Source: Mycolicibacterium bacteremicum
GTDB taxonomy: Bacteria; Actinomycetota; Actinomycetes; Mycobacteriales; Mycobacteriaceae
Direction: 5' to 3'
NCBI RefSeq assembly: GCF_002086115.1
Contig: NZ_MVHJ01000023.1
Coordinates: 18,165-82,164 of the forward strand
Length of the DNA stretch: 64,000 nt
Shown: positions 1 to 8,502 of the stretch, in pieces
Layout of the letters: each line of letters starts with the position of its first letter
How positions within the stretch are numbered: position 1 is the stretch's first letter
Notes under the pieces: generated by a model
What the model was told of the DNA's origin: nothing
Database searches by the model: none
Seen by the model: the letters and a program-made list of their open reading frames with translations, nothing else
Position numbers and translations under genes: made by a program

Positions 1-1044
1 GCGGACCGTCAGCGATTCCTGGGCGGCCAGATCCTTCACCAGTTGGTAGCGGCTCTTGTTGCCCTGGATCTGCTCGATGGGCGGCAACGCCGGCAGCGGC
101 GCATCCAGCGCATGCGCGGTCAGGTCCACACCGAGCATGTTGGACAGCTGCCGCAGTGAGTACTCCGGTGAGATCAGGTCGGTCAACTGCTGTTCGAGCT
201 CCAGCGCGGCGTCCTCGGTGGGGCCGATATAGGCCACGATGCCGGGCAGGATCTTGATCTCGTCGGCGCTGCGGCCGTAGGCGACCGCGCGGGCCTTGAC
301 ATCGCGGTAGAACGCCAGTCCCTCCTCGATCGAACGTTGGGCGGTGAAGATCGCCTCGGCGTACCGGGCCGCGAAATCCCGTCCGCTCTCCGAAGATCCG
401 GCCTGGACGAGCAGCGGTCGGCCCTGCGGGGAGCGTGGCGAGTTCAACGGCCCGCGCACCCGGAACTGTGCACCGGTGTGGTCGATGGTGTGCACCTTGT
501 CCGGGTCGGCGAATACCCCGGTGATTGGATCGAGCACGACCGCGTCGTCATCCCAGCTGTCCCACAACGCGGTGGCGACGTCCACGAACTCCTGGGCCCG
601 ACGGTAACGGCCGGCATGATCCGGGATGTCGGTCAGCCCGAAGTTGGCGGCCTCGTCGGCGCCGGCCGAGGTGACGATGTTCCAGCCGGCCCGGCCGCCG
701 CTGATGTGGTCGAGTGAGGCGAAACTACGGGTCAGCGTGTAGGGCGAGTGGTAGCCGGTCGAGGCCGTCGCGATCAGACCGATGCGGTCGGTGGCGGTGG
801 CGATTGCCGTCAACAGGGTGATCGGCTCGAACACCGCCTGGGTGTTGTGCTTGATCCGTGGTCCAACCGCCAGCCCGTCGGCGAAGAACACCGAATCGAG
901 CTTCCCGCGCTCGGCGATCTGCGCCAGATTCTGGAAGTGCCTGACATCCAGGAGGTTGCGGGCCTCGGTCCGAGGATGGCGCCAGGCGGCCTCGTGATGA
1001 CCGACTCCCATCAGGAAGGCGTTGAGGTGCAGGGTCGTCGACAT
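1..1044 (-). CDS. FMN-dependent monooxygenase, NtaA/SnaA/DszA family (C-terminus beyond window)
   Basis: The reading frame is open from an ATG at 1044 to the left edge (348 codons), so the stop is outside the window. The protein begins MSTTLHLNAFLMGVGHHEAA and carries typical two-component flavin monooxygenase segments: a DSVFFADGL-like strand, the STGYHSPYTLTR region, SGGRAGWNIVTSA and a QAGSSESGRDFAARYAEAIF block. Known members oxidise nitrilotriacetate, EDTA, sulfones or alkyl sulfur compounds with reduced FMN from a partner reductase. AGGGG precedes the ATG. It starts 9 bases after the permease stop, so it is the last visible gene of the sulfonate-type transporter operon, which suggests an organosulfur substrate. 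The substrate cannot be read from sequence. Confidence 0.88.
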   Translation of the reverse strand, partial: MSTTLHLNAFLMGVGHHEAAWRHPRTEARNLLDVRHFQNLAQIAERGKLDSVFFADGLAVGPRIKHNTQAVFEPITLLTAIATATDRIGLIATASTGYHSPYTLTRSFASLDHISGGRAGWNIVTSAGADEAANFGLTDIPDHAGRYRRAQEFVDVATALWDSWDDDAVVLDPITGVFADPDKVHTIDHTGAQFRVRGPLNSPRSPQGRPLLVQAGSSESGRDFAARYAEAIFTAQRSIEEGLAFYRDVKARAVAYGRSADEIKILPGIVAYIGPTEDAALELEQQLTDLISPEYSLRQLSNMLGVDLTAHALDAPLPALPPIEQIQGNKSRYQLVKDLAAQESLTVR

Positions 1045-1053
1045 ACCTATCCC

Positions 1054-1908
1054 CTAGTCGGTCGCGCGCCAGCGGGACAGCCGGCGTTCGACGGCGACGA
1101 TGACGCCGTTGAAGGCCAGCCCGACCAGGGCGATGGTGACGATGCCGGCATACATCTCCGGAATCTGGAAGTTCAGCTGGGATGCGGTGATCAGGTATCC
1201 CAGCCCGGCCTTGGCGCCGACCATCTCGGCCGCGATCAGCACCAGGATCGACGATGCGGCTGCCATCCGCAGGCCGGTGAAGATCGTCGGTACCGAAGCC
1301 GGCAGGATCACCTTCTGGAACAGCCGTACCGGGGACAGTCCCAATGACCGCGCGGATCTGATCAGGAGCGGGTCGACGGTGCGTACCCCGGAAATGGTGT
1401 TCAGCAGGATCGGAAAGGTGGAGGCGTAGATCACCAGGGCCACCTTGGAGGTCTCGCCGATTCCCAGGATCAGGATGAACACCGGCAGCAGGGCCAGTGC
1501 GGCGGTGTTGCGGAACAACTCCAGGATCGGGTTCAAGAATTCCGCGACCGGCCGGTACCAGGCGATCGCGATGCCCAGTGGAATGGCCACCGCGACCGCG
1601 ATGACGAATCCGAGCAGCGCGCGGGACAGGCTGGCCGACACGTGCTCCCACAGTTGACCGTTGCCGATCAGCGTGACGAACGTCTCGGCCACCTCACTGA
1701 ACGGCGGCAGGAACACCCTGTCGACCAGACCGATCCGCGGTGCGGTCTCCCACAGGGCCAGGAAGGCGACGATGGCCGCCGTCGCCTTGAAGGCCCGCCA
1801 GGCCAGCGAGCCCGCCGATCTGCCGAGTCCCCGCGATGACGGGGAAGCCGGCGGCGTGGACGGCGGGCGTGGTGTGATCTCGGCGGGAGTGGCGATGGCG
1901 CTAGACAT
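1054..1908 (-). CDS. ABC transporter permease, SsuC/TauC type
   Basis: This 284-residue inner-membrane permease has an Ala/Pro/Ser-rich cytoplasmic N-terminus (about 45 residues), then about six hydrophobic segments. The BPD_transp_1 EAA-like loop lies near SRSLGLSPVRLFQKVILPAS. The family forms the channel of importers for sulfonates, taurine or related small anions. It overlaps the ATPase stop by 8 bases and is followed 9 bases later by the FMN monooxygenase, which indicates one transcript. Assignment to the SsuC/TauC subgroup follows from the neighbouring SsuB-like ATPase, dioxygenase and monooxygenase. Nitrate or thiamine-precursor permeases look similar, so the substrate is inferred. Confidence 0.9.
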   Translation of the reverse strand: MSSAIATPAEITPRPPSTPPASPSSRGLGRSAGSLAWRAFKATAAIVAFLALWETAPRIGLVDRVFLPPFSEVAETFVTLIGNGQLWEHVSASLSRALLGFVIAVAVAIPLGIAIAWYRPVAEFLNPILELFRNTAALALLPVFILILGIGETSKVALVIYASTFPILLNTISGVRTVDPLLIRSARSLGLSPVRLFQKVILPASVPTIFTGLRMAAASSILVLIAAEMVGAKAGLGYLITASQLNFQIPEMYAGIVTIALVGLAFNGVIVAVERRLSRWRATD

Positions 1909-2713
1909 GGGTCACCTCGGAGATCGTGAGTTCCTGGGAGTGCGCGCGTTCGACCTCGTGGTGCAGCAGCGTCCAGATGTGGTGTCGCAGCGCCCGGAAT
2001 CCCGCGTCGGAGCGGACGTCCTCGACTTCACGATTGATGTCCACGTCGACGATGTTCTTGATCCGGCCGGGCCGCGATGTCAGCACCGCGACGCGCTGGC
2101 CCAGGTAGATCGCCTCGTCGATGCCGTGGGTGATGAACAGGATCGTCTTGCCGGTGGTCTCCCAGATGCGCAACAGTTCGTCCTGCAGCGACTCCCTGGT
2201 CTGCGCGTCGAGGGCGGCGAAGGGCTCGTCCATCAGCAGCACTTCGGGGTCGAAGGCCAGACTGCGCGCGATGGCGACGCGTTGTTTCATGCCTCCGGAC
2301 AGCTCGTGCGGGTATCGGTCGGCGAACCCGGACAACCCGACGAGTTCGAGGTACTGCTCGGCCCGCTCGCGTCGCTCGGCCGACGGCAAACCCTTGGCCT
2401 CCAAGCCGAATTCGATGTTCTTGCGGGCGGTGCGCCACGGCAGCAGGGCGTACTGCTGGAATACGATGCCGCGGTCGAGGCCGGGCCCGGTGATCTGCCT
2501 GCCGTCGAGCAGGATCTGTCCCGATGTCGGGGTCGTCAACCCGCCGAGCAGGTCCAGCAGCGTCGACTTCCCACAACCGCTCGGGCCGACCAGCACCAGG
2601 AATTCCCCGGCGGCCAGATCGATGGTGATGTCGTCGATGGCGGTCAGCGGGGTGTCCTCACCCCGGATCGGGAACTGTTTGGTGACGTGCTGCAAGCTGA
2701 GTTTGGGTGTCAT
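1901..2713 (-). CDS. ABC transporter ATP-binding protein, SsuB/TauB type
   Basis: This 270-residue ATPase contains Walker A GPSGCGKST, a Q-loop in FQQYALLPWRT, the signature LSGGMKQRVAIARSL, Walker B VLLMDEPFAALD and the switch histidine in FITHGIDEA. This is the nitrate/sulfonate/taurine importer subfamily. The ATG overlaps the stop of the binding protein (ATGA) and its own end overlaps the permease start by 8 bases, so translation is coupled across the transporter. It energises uptake through the adjacent permease. Confidence 0.93.
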   Translation of the reverse strand: MTPKLSLQHVTKQFPIRGEDTPLTAIDDITIDLAAGEFLVLVGPSGCGKSTLLDLLGGLTTPTSGQILLDGRQITGPGLDRGIVFQQYALLPWRTARKNIEFGLEAKGLPSAERRERAEQYLELVGLSGFADRYPHELSGGMKQRVAIARSLAFDPEVLLMDEPFAALDAQTRESLQDELLRIWETTGKTILFITHGIDEAIYLGQRVAVLTSRPGRIKNIVDVDINREVEDVRSDAGFRALRHHIWTLLHHEVERAHSQELTISEVTHV

Positions 2714-3765
2714 TTCTGTGCCAATGGTTGTCCGTCGGGACCGCTGCCCTCGGGGTAGCTCCCGTTGGCGTACGGATTGAATTCGTTGGTGTACAGGTCG
2801 GAGGCCTTCACCGCGCCTTCATCCAGCTCGCCGTTGCGCACCAGCCAGTCGATCCAGGTCTGGATCTCACGCTCGGCGATCACCCCACCGGCCACCGGGA
2901 TGCCCGAGCTGCGCCAGTAGTCGATGGCCTTGGTGTTCTCGTTGCGCTTGCGGGCGTGAATGATCTCACGGAACTTGACCAGGACCTGGTCCAGCGGGGT
3001 GGTCTGCGTCCAGCGAATGGCTCGCGCCGTGCCCTGGACGAAATCGGCTGTCGCCTCCGGGTTGTCGGCGATGAAATCGTTGCGCATCACATAACTGCCA
3101 TAGCTGAAGGCGCCGAACAGTGACTTGTCGGTGAACAGCGCCCGGATACCGCCACGTTCCAAGGCCGTCTCGCGGTAGATGTCGTTGAGCGCAGCGACGT
3201 CGATCTGCCCTTCCCGCAGCGCCTGCTCGGTGTTCACCGGCGGTACCACCGTCAAGGTGACGGTCTTGATCTCGGCGGGGGTCAGCCCTTCCTTGGCGAG
3301 CCATTCCCGGGTGAGGAATTCGTGATGCGCGCCGAGGGTGTTCATCCCGACCTTTTTGTTGATCAGGTCGCGGGCGGAGCGGATAGGGCTGTCCGCCAGC
3401 ACGTAGTAGCCGGTGTACTCCTTCTCGTCGGCGCCGTAGGAGCTCAGCACCGAGGTGATATCGGCGCCGGCCGCATTCAGCTTGACGACCGCGCCGTTGA
3501 ACGCCGATCCGATGTCGGTGTCACCGGTGGCCGCGGACTGGATGTCCTGTGGGCCGCTGGTGGTGTCGCCGACCCACTCCAGCTTCACCTTGTCGTAGAA
3601 GCCGAGCGCCTCCGCGAGTTCCTGGTAGCGCACCTCACCGGTGGCGCCCTGGTAGCGGATCACGGTCTTGCCGTCGGGAGTCTGCGCGCCGGTGTCCGAT
3701 GACCCGCAGGCCGCCAGGCACAGTGTCAGCACCAACCCCAGCGCGGTGAAAAGTCTGCGTCTCAT
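2710..3765 (-). CDS. ABC transporter substrate-binding lipoprotein (sulfonate/taurine type), copy 1
   Basis: The frame stays open further upstream, but the start at 3765 is chosen because AGGGGG precedes that ATG and the N-terminus becomes a lipoprotein signal peptide (MRRRLFTALGLVL..LAACGS, lipobox cysteine). The 351-residue protein is a periplasmic-binding-protein-like type II fold of the SsuA/TauA group (IRYQGATGEV strand, TGDTDIGSAFNGA, VGMNTLGAHHEF). It delivers ligand to the permease encoded downstream. It is clearly paralogous to the product of 5610-6656, with long identical stretches such as WIDWLVRNGEL and TNEFNPYANG. A gap of about 110 bases separates it from the dioxygenase gene upstream. 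Confidence 0.9.
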   Translation of the reverse strand: MRRRLFTALGLVLTLCLAACGSSDTGAQTPDGKTVIRYQGATGEVRYQELAEALGFYDKVKLEWVGDTTSGPQDIQSAATGDTDIGSAFNGAVVKLNAAGADITSVLSSYGADEKEYTGYYVLADSPIRSARDLINKKVGMNTLGAHHEFLTREWLAKEGLTPAEIKTVTLTVVPPVNTEQALREGQIDVAALNDIYRETALERGGIRALFTDKSLFGAFSYGSYVMRNDFIADNPEATADFVQGTARAIRWTQTTPLDQVLVKFREIIHARKRNENTKAIDYWRSSGIPVAGGVIAEREIQTWIDWLVRNGELDEGAVKASDLYTNEFNPYANGSYPEGSGPDGQPLAQK

Positions 3766-3874
3766 CGTGCGTCCCCCTGAAAATCGGCCCTCGAAAGTTC
3801 GACCGTGGCCCATGCTGACAGCGGTCGGATGCGTGCTGAACCCTTTCCCTCTGCCGGAATGCAAAGGCGGTCAG

Positions 3875-4828
3875 CTACTTCTGACCGCGGAACTCGGCAC
3901 CGGCGATCGATGCCGAGGCCAGGCCGTCCGGGCCGACGGGGACATCACCTTCGAGGGTGGTGCGATACAGGACCCGGGTGGTCTGGACGTCGTCCAGATC
4001 GGTCGGAGCCAGGTGCGCAGTCGCTCGGTTATCCCAGAACGCCACGGTTCCTGCACGCCAGCGCAACCGCACCGTATACGCGGGGTTGGTGACCTCGTCG
4101 AAGAACAGATCGAGCAGTCGGTCACTCTGCGTCGGGGTGAGCCCGACCAGTCGCGCCGTGAAACCCGGTGTGACGAACAGGGATCGCTCGCCGGTCACCG
4201 GGTGCACCCGGACCACCGGATGCTCGGTCACGATCGGATTGGAGCGGGTCTTCTCGGCGTAGCTGCTGTCATAGGCCCATTGCGGGTGCCTGCCACCGAA
4301 GCGGTGCTCGGCGCGCAGGCCGTCGGCCAGGCGTTTCAACGGCTCCGGCAGCCCGTTGTAGGCGGCGGCCAGATTGGTCCACTGGGTGTCCCCGCCCTGT
4401 TCGGGAACGATGTCGGCGCGCAGCACGGTGGCCGCCGGCGGGTTGATCAGGGCGGTGACATCGGTGTGCCACTTGTTGTCATAGCTGTACTTGACCTTGC
4501 CGAATCGCTTCGCATATTTGCGGCTGTCCACGGCAAGAATCTCCGGGAAGCCCTGCGGTGCTTCGTCGTCGTAGGGATGTGACGGTGTCACCGAACCGAA
4601 TCGGGCGGAGAAGGCGATCTGCTGGGCATGGTCGATGTGCTGGTCGTGGAAGAACAACACCTTGTACCGGTGCAGCGCGGTGCGGATGATCTCGACCTGT
4701 TGGGTGGAGAGCGGGTTTCGCAGATCGATCCCGCCGACGTCGGCGCCGATGTGACCGGCCACCGGCACGAATTGCGGAGTTGCGGCCGATTCGGCTGTGC
4801 TGCTCTTTGTTTCGATCGTGACGCTCAT
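3875..4828 (-). CDS. Fe(II)/2-oxoglutarate-dependent dioxygenase, TauD/TfdA family (alkylsulfatase/taurine dioxygenase type)
   Basis: The 317-residue product from the ATG at 4828 (AGGGAGT seven bases upstream) has the facial triad H121-x-D123 in WHTDVTA and H272 in WDNRATAHLAP, with R285 as the likely 2-oxoglutarate ligand. Family enzymes hydroxylate the carbon next to sulfonate or sulfate, releasing sulfite or sulfate plus an aldehyde. From memory it resembles mycobacterial Rv3406 (EHPVVRVHPVTGER, WDNRAT blocks), an alkylsulfatase. Its position between an IclR regulator and a sulfonate-type ABC transporter supports a desulfurisation role. The exact substrate is unknown. Confidence 0.9.
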   Translation of the reverse strand: MSVTIETKSSTAESAATPQFVPVAGHIGADVGGIDLRNPLSTQQVEIIRTALHRYKVLFFHDQHIDHAQQIAFSARFGSVTPSHPYDDEAPQGFPEILAVDSRKYAKRFGKVKYSYDNKWHTDVTALINPPAATVLRADIVPEQGGDTQWTNLAAAYNGLPEPLKRLADGLRAEHRFGGRHPQWAYDSSYAEKTRSNPIVTEHPVVRVHPVTGERSLFVTPGFTARLVGLTPTQSDRLLDLFFDEVTNPAYTVRLRWRAGTVAFWDNRATAHLAPTDLDDVQTTRVLYRTTLEGDVPVGPDGLASASIAGAEFRGQK

Positions 4829-4918
4829 CGTGTACTCCCTGGATCGCCGGCTGGTTGCCATCCATGATCGGCAGGCGCACGCGCATCGGGAATGTGACTT
4901 TCACGATGTGAGAGAAGA

Positions 4919-5632
4919 TCAGCGTGAGCTTTTGTCCCGGTGCGCTCCGATGCGTCTGGCCTGCTGCTGGATCGCCGGGATGATGTCGCGGACCAGCTCG
5001 TCGGTGAGCCGGCGTCGCAACGCCTGAACCCCGACCGCACCCCACACCTGACCGCCGCGATCGAAGACCGGCACCGCAATGGCCCGCACATGGTCGCCCT
5101 GGGTGCCGGTGGTGTCGGCGTAACCCAGCCTGCGCACCCGCTCCAGCGTCGGTGCCGCCGGGCCCCGGTGGAACGCCTGCATCGCCATCCCCATCGCGCT
5201 GTCGGCCAGTGCCTGCCGTGACCCGGGAAGCTGGTTGCCGCAGAATCTCTGTACCGGCCGCGCCGAGCAGATGGTCACCACATCATCGTCCTCGGCCATC
5301 CCGAGGCTTGCCGTGATACCGATCTCACCGGCCAACGAATGCAGATACGGTGCAACGGTTTGCACGTTGAGTCTGTGCAGCGCCGGGGCGGCCAGCGCGA
5401 CCATCCCGGCTCCGACCCGGTAGAACTCGCCGTCGGCAGAGCGTTCCAACAGGCCACCGTGCAACAGCGCCTGGCTGAGCCGGTAGGCCGTGCTCAGCGG
5501 TAGGCCGGTTCGTGCGGCGATGGATGTCAGGGTCAGCCGGTCCTCGGATTCACCGACCGCGGTCAGGATGGCGATGGCACGGTGCAGGACCTGCGGGCCC
5601 GGCGGTGCCTCACCGTCGGAGTGCCTGGCCAT
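4919..5632 (-). CDS. IclR-family transcriptional regulator
   Basis: The 237-residue protein has an N-terminal winged helix (about residues 15-75: LHRAIAILTAVGE, LTSIAARTGLPLSTAYRL) and a C-terminal IclR effector domain (GDHVRAIAVPVFDRGGQVWGAVGV, then VRDIIPAIQQQARRIG). Such regulators bind small organic acids or aromatic ligands. Its start overlaps the end of the upstream binding-protein gene by 23 bases, and only a weak AGG is seen ahead of the ATG, so it is probably translated by coupling. It lies inside the organosulfur operon and is the natural candidate for its local control. Confidence 0.9.
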   Translation of the reverse strand: MARHSDGEAPPGPQVLHRAIAILTAVGESEDRLTLTSIAARTGLPLSTAYRLSQALLHGGLLERSADGEFYRVGAGMVALAAPALHRLNVQTVAPYLHSLAGEIGITASLGMAEDDDVVTICSARPVQRFCGNQLPGSRQALADSAMGMAMQAFHRGPAAPTLERVRRLGYADTTGTQGDHVRAIAVPVFDRGGQVWGAVGVQALRRRLTDELVRDIIPAIQQQARRIGAHRDKSSR

Positions 5633-6656
5633 CCGGACCTGCGGCAGGCGGGTAGGTGCCGTTGGCGTACGGGTTGAACTCGTTGGTGAAGAACTGTTCC
5701 GGGGTCAGTTTGCCCTCCTCGAGTTCGCCGTTGCGGACCAGCCAGTCGATCCACAGCTGCAGCGATTTCGGGTCGATCACCCCACCCGGTTCGGCGACGC
5801 CGGTGCTCTTCCAGTAGTCGGTCTTCTCGACGTTCTCGTTGCGCCCGCGGGCGTTGATGATCTCCTTGAATTTCGCGATCACCTGCTCACGCGGCGTGAC
5901 CTGGGCCCACCGCACCGCCCGCGCGGTGCCCTGGGTGAGGTCGGCGACCGCCTCCCGATTGGCCTGCAGGAAGTCGTTGCGCACGATGTAGGTGCCGTAG
6001 GTGAAATCGCCGAACAACGAGCCGTCGGTGAACAGCGGGCGGATCCCGCCGCGCGCGACGGCCTCGTCCCGCCAGATGTCGAACAGCGCGACCGCGTCGA
6101 TGTTGTGTGAGCGCAACGTCTGTTCGGCGTTGACCGGTGGCACCACGGTGAGTTCGACCTGCTTGATCTCGTCGGGGGACAAGCCTTCGCGGGCAAGCCA
6201 TTCGCGCATCACGAATTCCTGGTGAGCGCCCAGGGTGTTCATCCCGAACTTTCTGCCGATCAGGTCACGGGCTGTGCGGATCGGACTGTCCTCCAGCACG
6301 TAGTACCCGGTGAAGTTCTCTTTGTCCGACCCGTAGTACCCGATGATCGAGGTGATGGGTGCGCCTGCGGAGACGAGTTTGACCACCGCGCCGTTGAACG
6401 CCCCGCCGACGTCGATGTCACCGGTCGCGGTGGCCTGGATGTTCTGCGGACCGCTGGTGGTGTTGCCGACCCAGTTGAGCTTGATCTTCTCGAAATAGCC
6501 GAGATTCTCCGCCAGTTCGGGGAAGGTGACCTGGCTGGCCCAGCCCTGGTAGCGGATGATCGTCTTGCCGTCCGCGGTGCTCGCGGTATCCGAGGACGCT
6601 CCGCAGGCGGCGGCGAGAAGTGCCGACAATGCCACGGCGATGGCTCGCAATCTCAT
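5610..6656 (-). CDS. ABC transporter substrate-binding lipoprotein (sulfonate/taurine type), copy 2
   Basis: The 348-residue lipoprotein starts at the ATG at 6656 (MRLRAIAVALSALLAAACGA, lipobox cysteine); a start at 6692 would add 12 residues before the signal peptide and cannot be excluded. It has the same SsuA/TauA-like fold as the protein at 2710-3765 and is obviously its paralogue. No permease or ATPase accompanies it here, so it probably feeds the same transporter with a different ligand. It heads the minus-strand gene run, 154 bases from the divergent flavoprotein gene. Confidence 0.88.
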   Translation of the reverse strand: MRLRAIAVALSALLAAACGASSDTASTADGKTIIRYQGWASQVTFPELAENLGYFEKIKLNWVGNTTSGPQNIQATATGDIDVGGAFNGAVVKLVSAGAPITSIIGYYGSDKENFTGYYVLEDSPIRTARDLIGRKFGMNTLGAHQEFVMREWLAREGLSPDEIKQVELTVVPPVNAEQTLRSHNIDAVALFDIWRDEAVARGGIRPLFTDGSLFGDFTYGTYIVRNDFLQANREAVADLTQGTARAVRWAQVTPREQVIAKFKEIINARGRNENVEKTDYWKSTGVAEPGGVIDPKSLQLWIDWLVRNGELEEGKLTPEQFFTNEFNPYANGTYPPAAGPDGQALRR

Positions 6657-6810
6657 TCCTGCGATCCTGTTCGGATGGCGGCATGGTGACAACAGTTTCG
6701 GCGTCGGGCGATTTTAATCGGCACGATCGCAGTGGTGGCGGATCGATGGCCCGCGACCTATCGTGGAGCTATCCAGGACTCGAAGGTGTTTATTTTCAGG
6801 GGGTTTCGCA
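6657..6810. promoter_or_regulatory. Divergent intergenic region, sulfonate operon and flavoprotein genes
   Basis: These 154 bases separate two divergent operons and must hold both promoters and probably a shared operator. A TATCGT hexamer at 6759-6764 could be a -10 element for the rightward gene. No clear inverted repeat for IclR was found by eye. Confidence 0.45.
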
Positions 6811-8502
6811 GTGCCTGAGGTAGATGTGATCTCCGATGAGCTCATCGCCGACGTCTTCGTCGCCGGTGGGGGACCGGCGGCCGCCTGGGCAGCACTTCGC
6901 GCAGCCCGCGATGGGGCCGATGTCGTGTTGGCAGACAAGGGGTACTGCGGAACCAGCGGCGCCACCGCGTCGGCCGGGACCGGTGTCTGGTACGTACCAC
7001 CGGACCCGCAGCTGCGTGCCGAGGCGATCGCCGGCCGGGACAGTTTGGGCGGGTACCTGTCCGATCATCGTTGGGCGAACCGGGTACTCGACGAAACCTA
7101 CGACCGGATCAACGAATTCGCCGAGGTCGCGAAGTTCCCGTTTCCCGTCGGTGCCGACGGCCGTCAGTTGCGCAACGGCCTGCAGGGGCCCGAGTACATG
7201 CGTCGGATGCGGATCCTGTTGCGCCGCGCCGGTGTCCGGATCCTGGACCACAGCCCGGTCACCGAACTGTTGGCCGACGCCGACGGTGCGGCCGGCGGGG
7301 TGGCCGGCTACCGGCGACAGCAGCAACGCGACTACCGGGTCCTTGCCGGAGCGGTGGTGCTGGCGACCGGTGGGTGCGCCTTCCAATCCAAGGCGCTGGG
7401 CTGCGATGTGAACACCGGCGACGGAACGCTGTTCGCGGTGGAGGCGGGTGCCGAGCTGTCCGGGATGGAGTTCTCGAACGCCTACGGGATCGCCCCGGCG
7501 GGTACCTCGGTCACCAAGACCGCCTTCTACCAGTTCGCCACCTTCTTCCGTGAGGACGGCAGTGTGCTCGAGGGTGCCGGCGGGCAGAACCGCTCACCCA
7601 TCGCGGCGGAACTGCTGCGCGGCAGGGTCTTCTGTCAGCTGGATCGTGCCGACACCGCGGCCCGGGCCGCCATGCGGCGGGCACAGCCGAACTTCTTCCT
7701 CACCTTCGACCGGATGGGGATCGATCCGTTCACCCAACGCTTCGCGGTGACCCTGTTGGCCGAGGGGACGGTGCGCGGCACCGGTGGCATCCGCATCGTC
7801 GACGACGAGTGCGCCACGACGGTGCCCGGCCTGTATGCGGCCGGGGACGCGGCGACCCGTGAACTCATCTGCGGTGGGTTCACCGGCGGCGGCAGCCACA
7901 ACGCGGCGTGGGCGATCTCGTCGGGGAACTGGGCCGGTCGCGGCGCGGCCAGACATGCCCGGGGGCTCGGGCCGGCGGCTACCCGGCGCCGGGTGTCCGG
8001 TGTGGGCACGGCGGGCATCCGCCCCCAGACCGGCGGGCGTTCGGCCGATCACCGGGAGGTGGTGTCGACACTGCAACGCGAGGTGTTGCCCTATGACAAG
8101 AACTACCTGCGCCACGGCGCGGTACTGAGCTCCTCCGTCGGCGTCCTCGACGGAATCTGGGGTGATGCGCGCGCCTCGCTGAGTGGTATCGGTGAGCAGC
8201 GGATACGCAACCGGCAGGCGGCTGCCATGGTGGCGCACGCGCGGTGGATGTACCGGACGGCGTTGGCGCGCAACGAGACCCGGGGGATGGCCAAGCGGCT
8301 GGACCATCCCGATCAGGACCCGGCCCAGCACCACCGCCTCGTGACCGGCGGGCTCGACGACATCTGGGTGCGCGCCACCGATGTCACCGGACGGCCGGTG
8401 TTCGCCGGGGCGAGCGGAGCGACGGGAAATATCGCCGGGGCGAGCGGAGCGACGGGAAATATTGCCGGGGCGAGCGGAGCGACGGGAGAAACAACACGGT
8501 GA
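6811..8502 (+). CDS. FAD-dependent oxidoreductase, fumarate reductase/AprA-like flavoprotein
   Basis: A GTG start at 6811 is chosen because CAGGGGG lies 7 bases upstream; 563 residues follow. The Rossmann motif is VFVAGGGPAAAWAALRAA near the N-terminus, and the second FAD contact is GLYAAGDAATRELICGG, followed by the GGGSHNAAWAI block typical of the succinate dehydrogenase/fumarate reductase/adenylylsulfate reductase alpha family. The gene overlaps a ferredoxin gene by 4 bases (GTGA), so the pair likely forms a two-subunit enzyme or a flavoprotein with its own electron carrier. The last 33 codons are made of a 30-bp tandem repeat. Next to organosulfur genes, a role in sulfur oxidation or reduction is inferred only. 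Confidence 0.85.
   Translation: MPEVDVISDELIADVFVAGGGPAAAWAALRAARDGADVVLADKGYCGTSGATASAGTGVWYVPPDPQLRAEAIAGRDSLGGYLSDHRWANRVLDETYDRINEFAEVAKFPFPVGADGRQLRNGLQGPEYMRRMRILLRRAGVRILDHSPVTELLADADGAAGGVAGYRRQQQRDYRVLAGAVVLATGGCAFQSKALGCDVNTGDGTLFAVEAGAELSGMEFSNAYGIAPAGTSVTKTAFYQFATFFREDGSVLEGAGGQNRSPIAAELLRGRVFCQLDRADTAARAAMRRAQPNFFLTFDRMGIDPFTQRFAVTLLAEGTVRGTGGIRIVDDECATTVPGLYAAGDAATRELICGGFTGGGSHNAAWAISSGNWAGRGAARHARGLGPAATRRRVSGVGTAGIRPQTGGRSADHREVVSTLQREVLPYDKNYLRHGAVLSSSVGVLDGIWGDARASLSGIGEQRIRNRQAAAMVAHARWMYRTALARNETRGMAKRLDHPDQDPAQHHRLVTGGLDDIWVRATDVTGRPVFAGASGATGNIAGASGATGNIAGASGATGETTR
8404..8493 (+). repeat. 30-bp tandem repeat, three copies (third degenerate)
   Basis: A 30-base unit beginning GCCGGGGCGAGCGGAGCGAC occurs at 8404-8433 and 8434-8463 with one difference, and at 8464-8493 with a diverged 3' end. 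It is in frame and gives a Gly-Ala-Ser-Gly-Ala-Thr-Gly peptide repeat at the flavoprotein C-terminus. The diverged third copy supplies the GGGAG that precedes the ferredoxin GTG by 10 bases. Confidence 0.9.

Noticed and set aside
8404..8493. CRISPR-like array
   Set aside because: The three units are directly contiguous with no spacers and are in frame with the flavoprotein; it is a tandem repeat.
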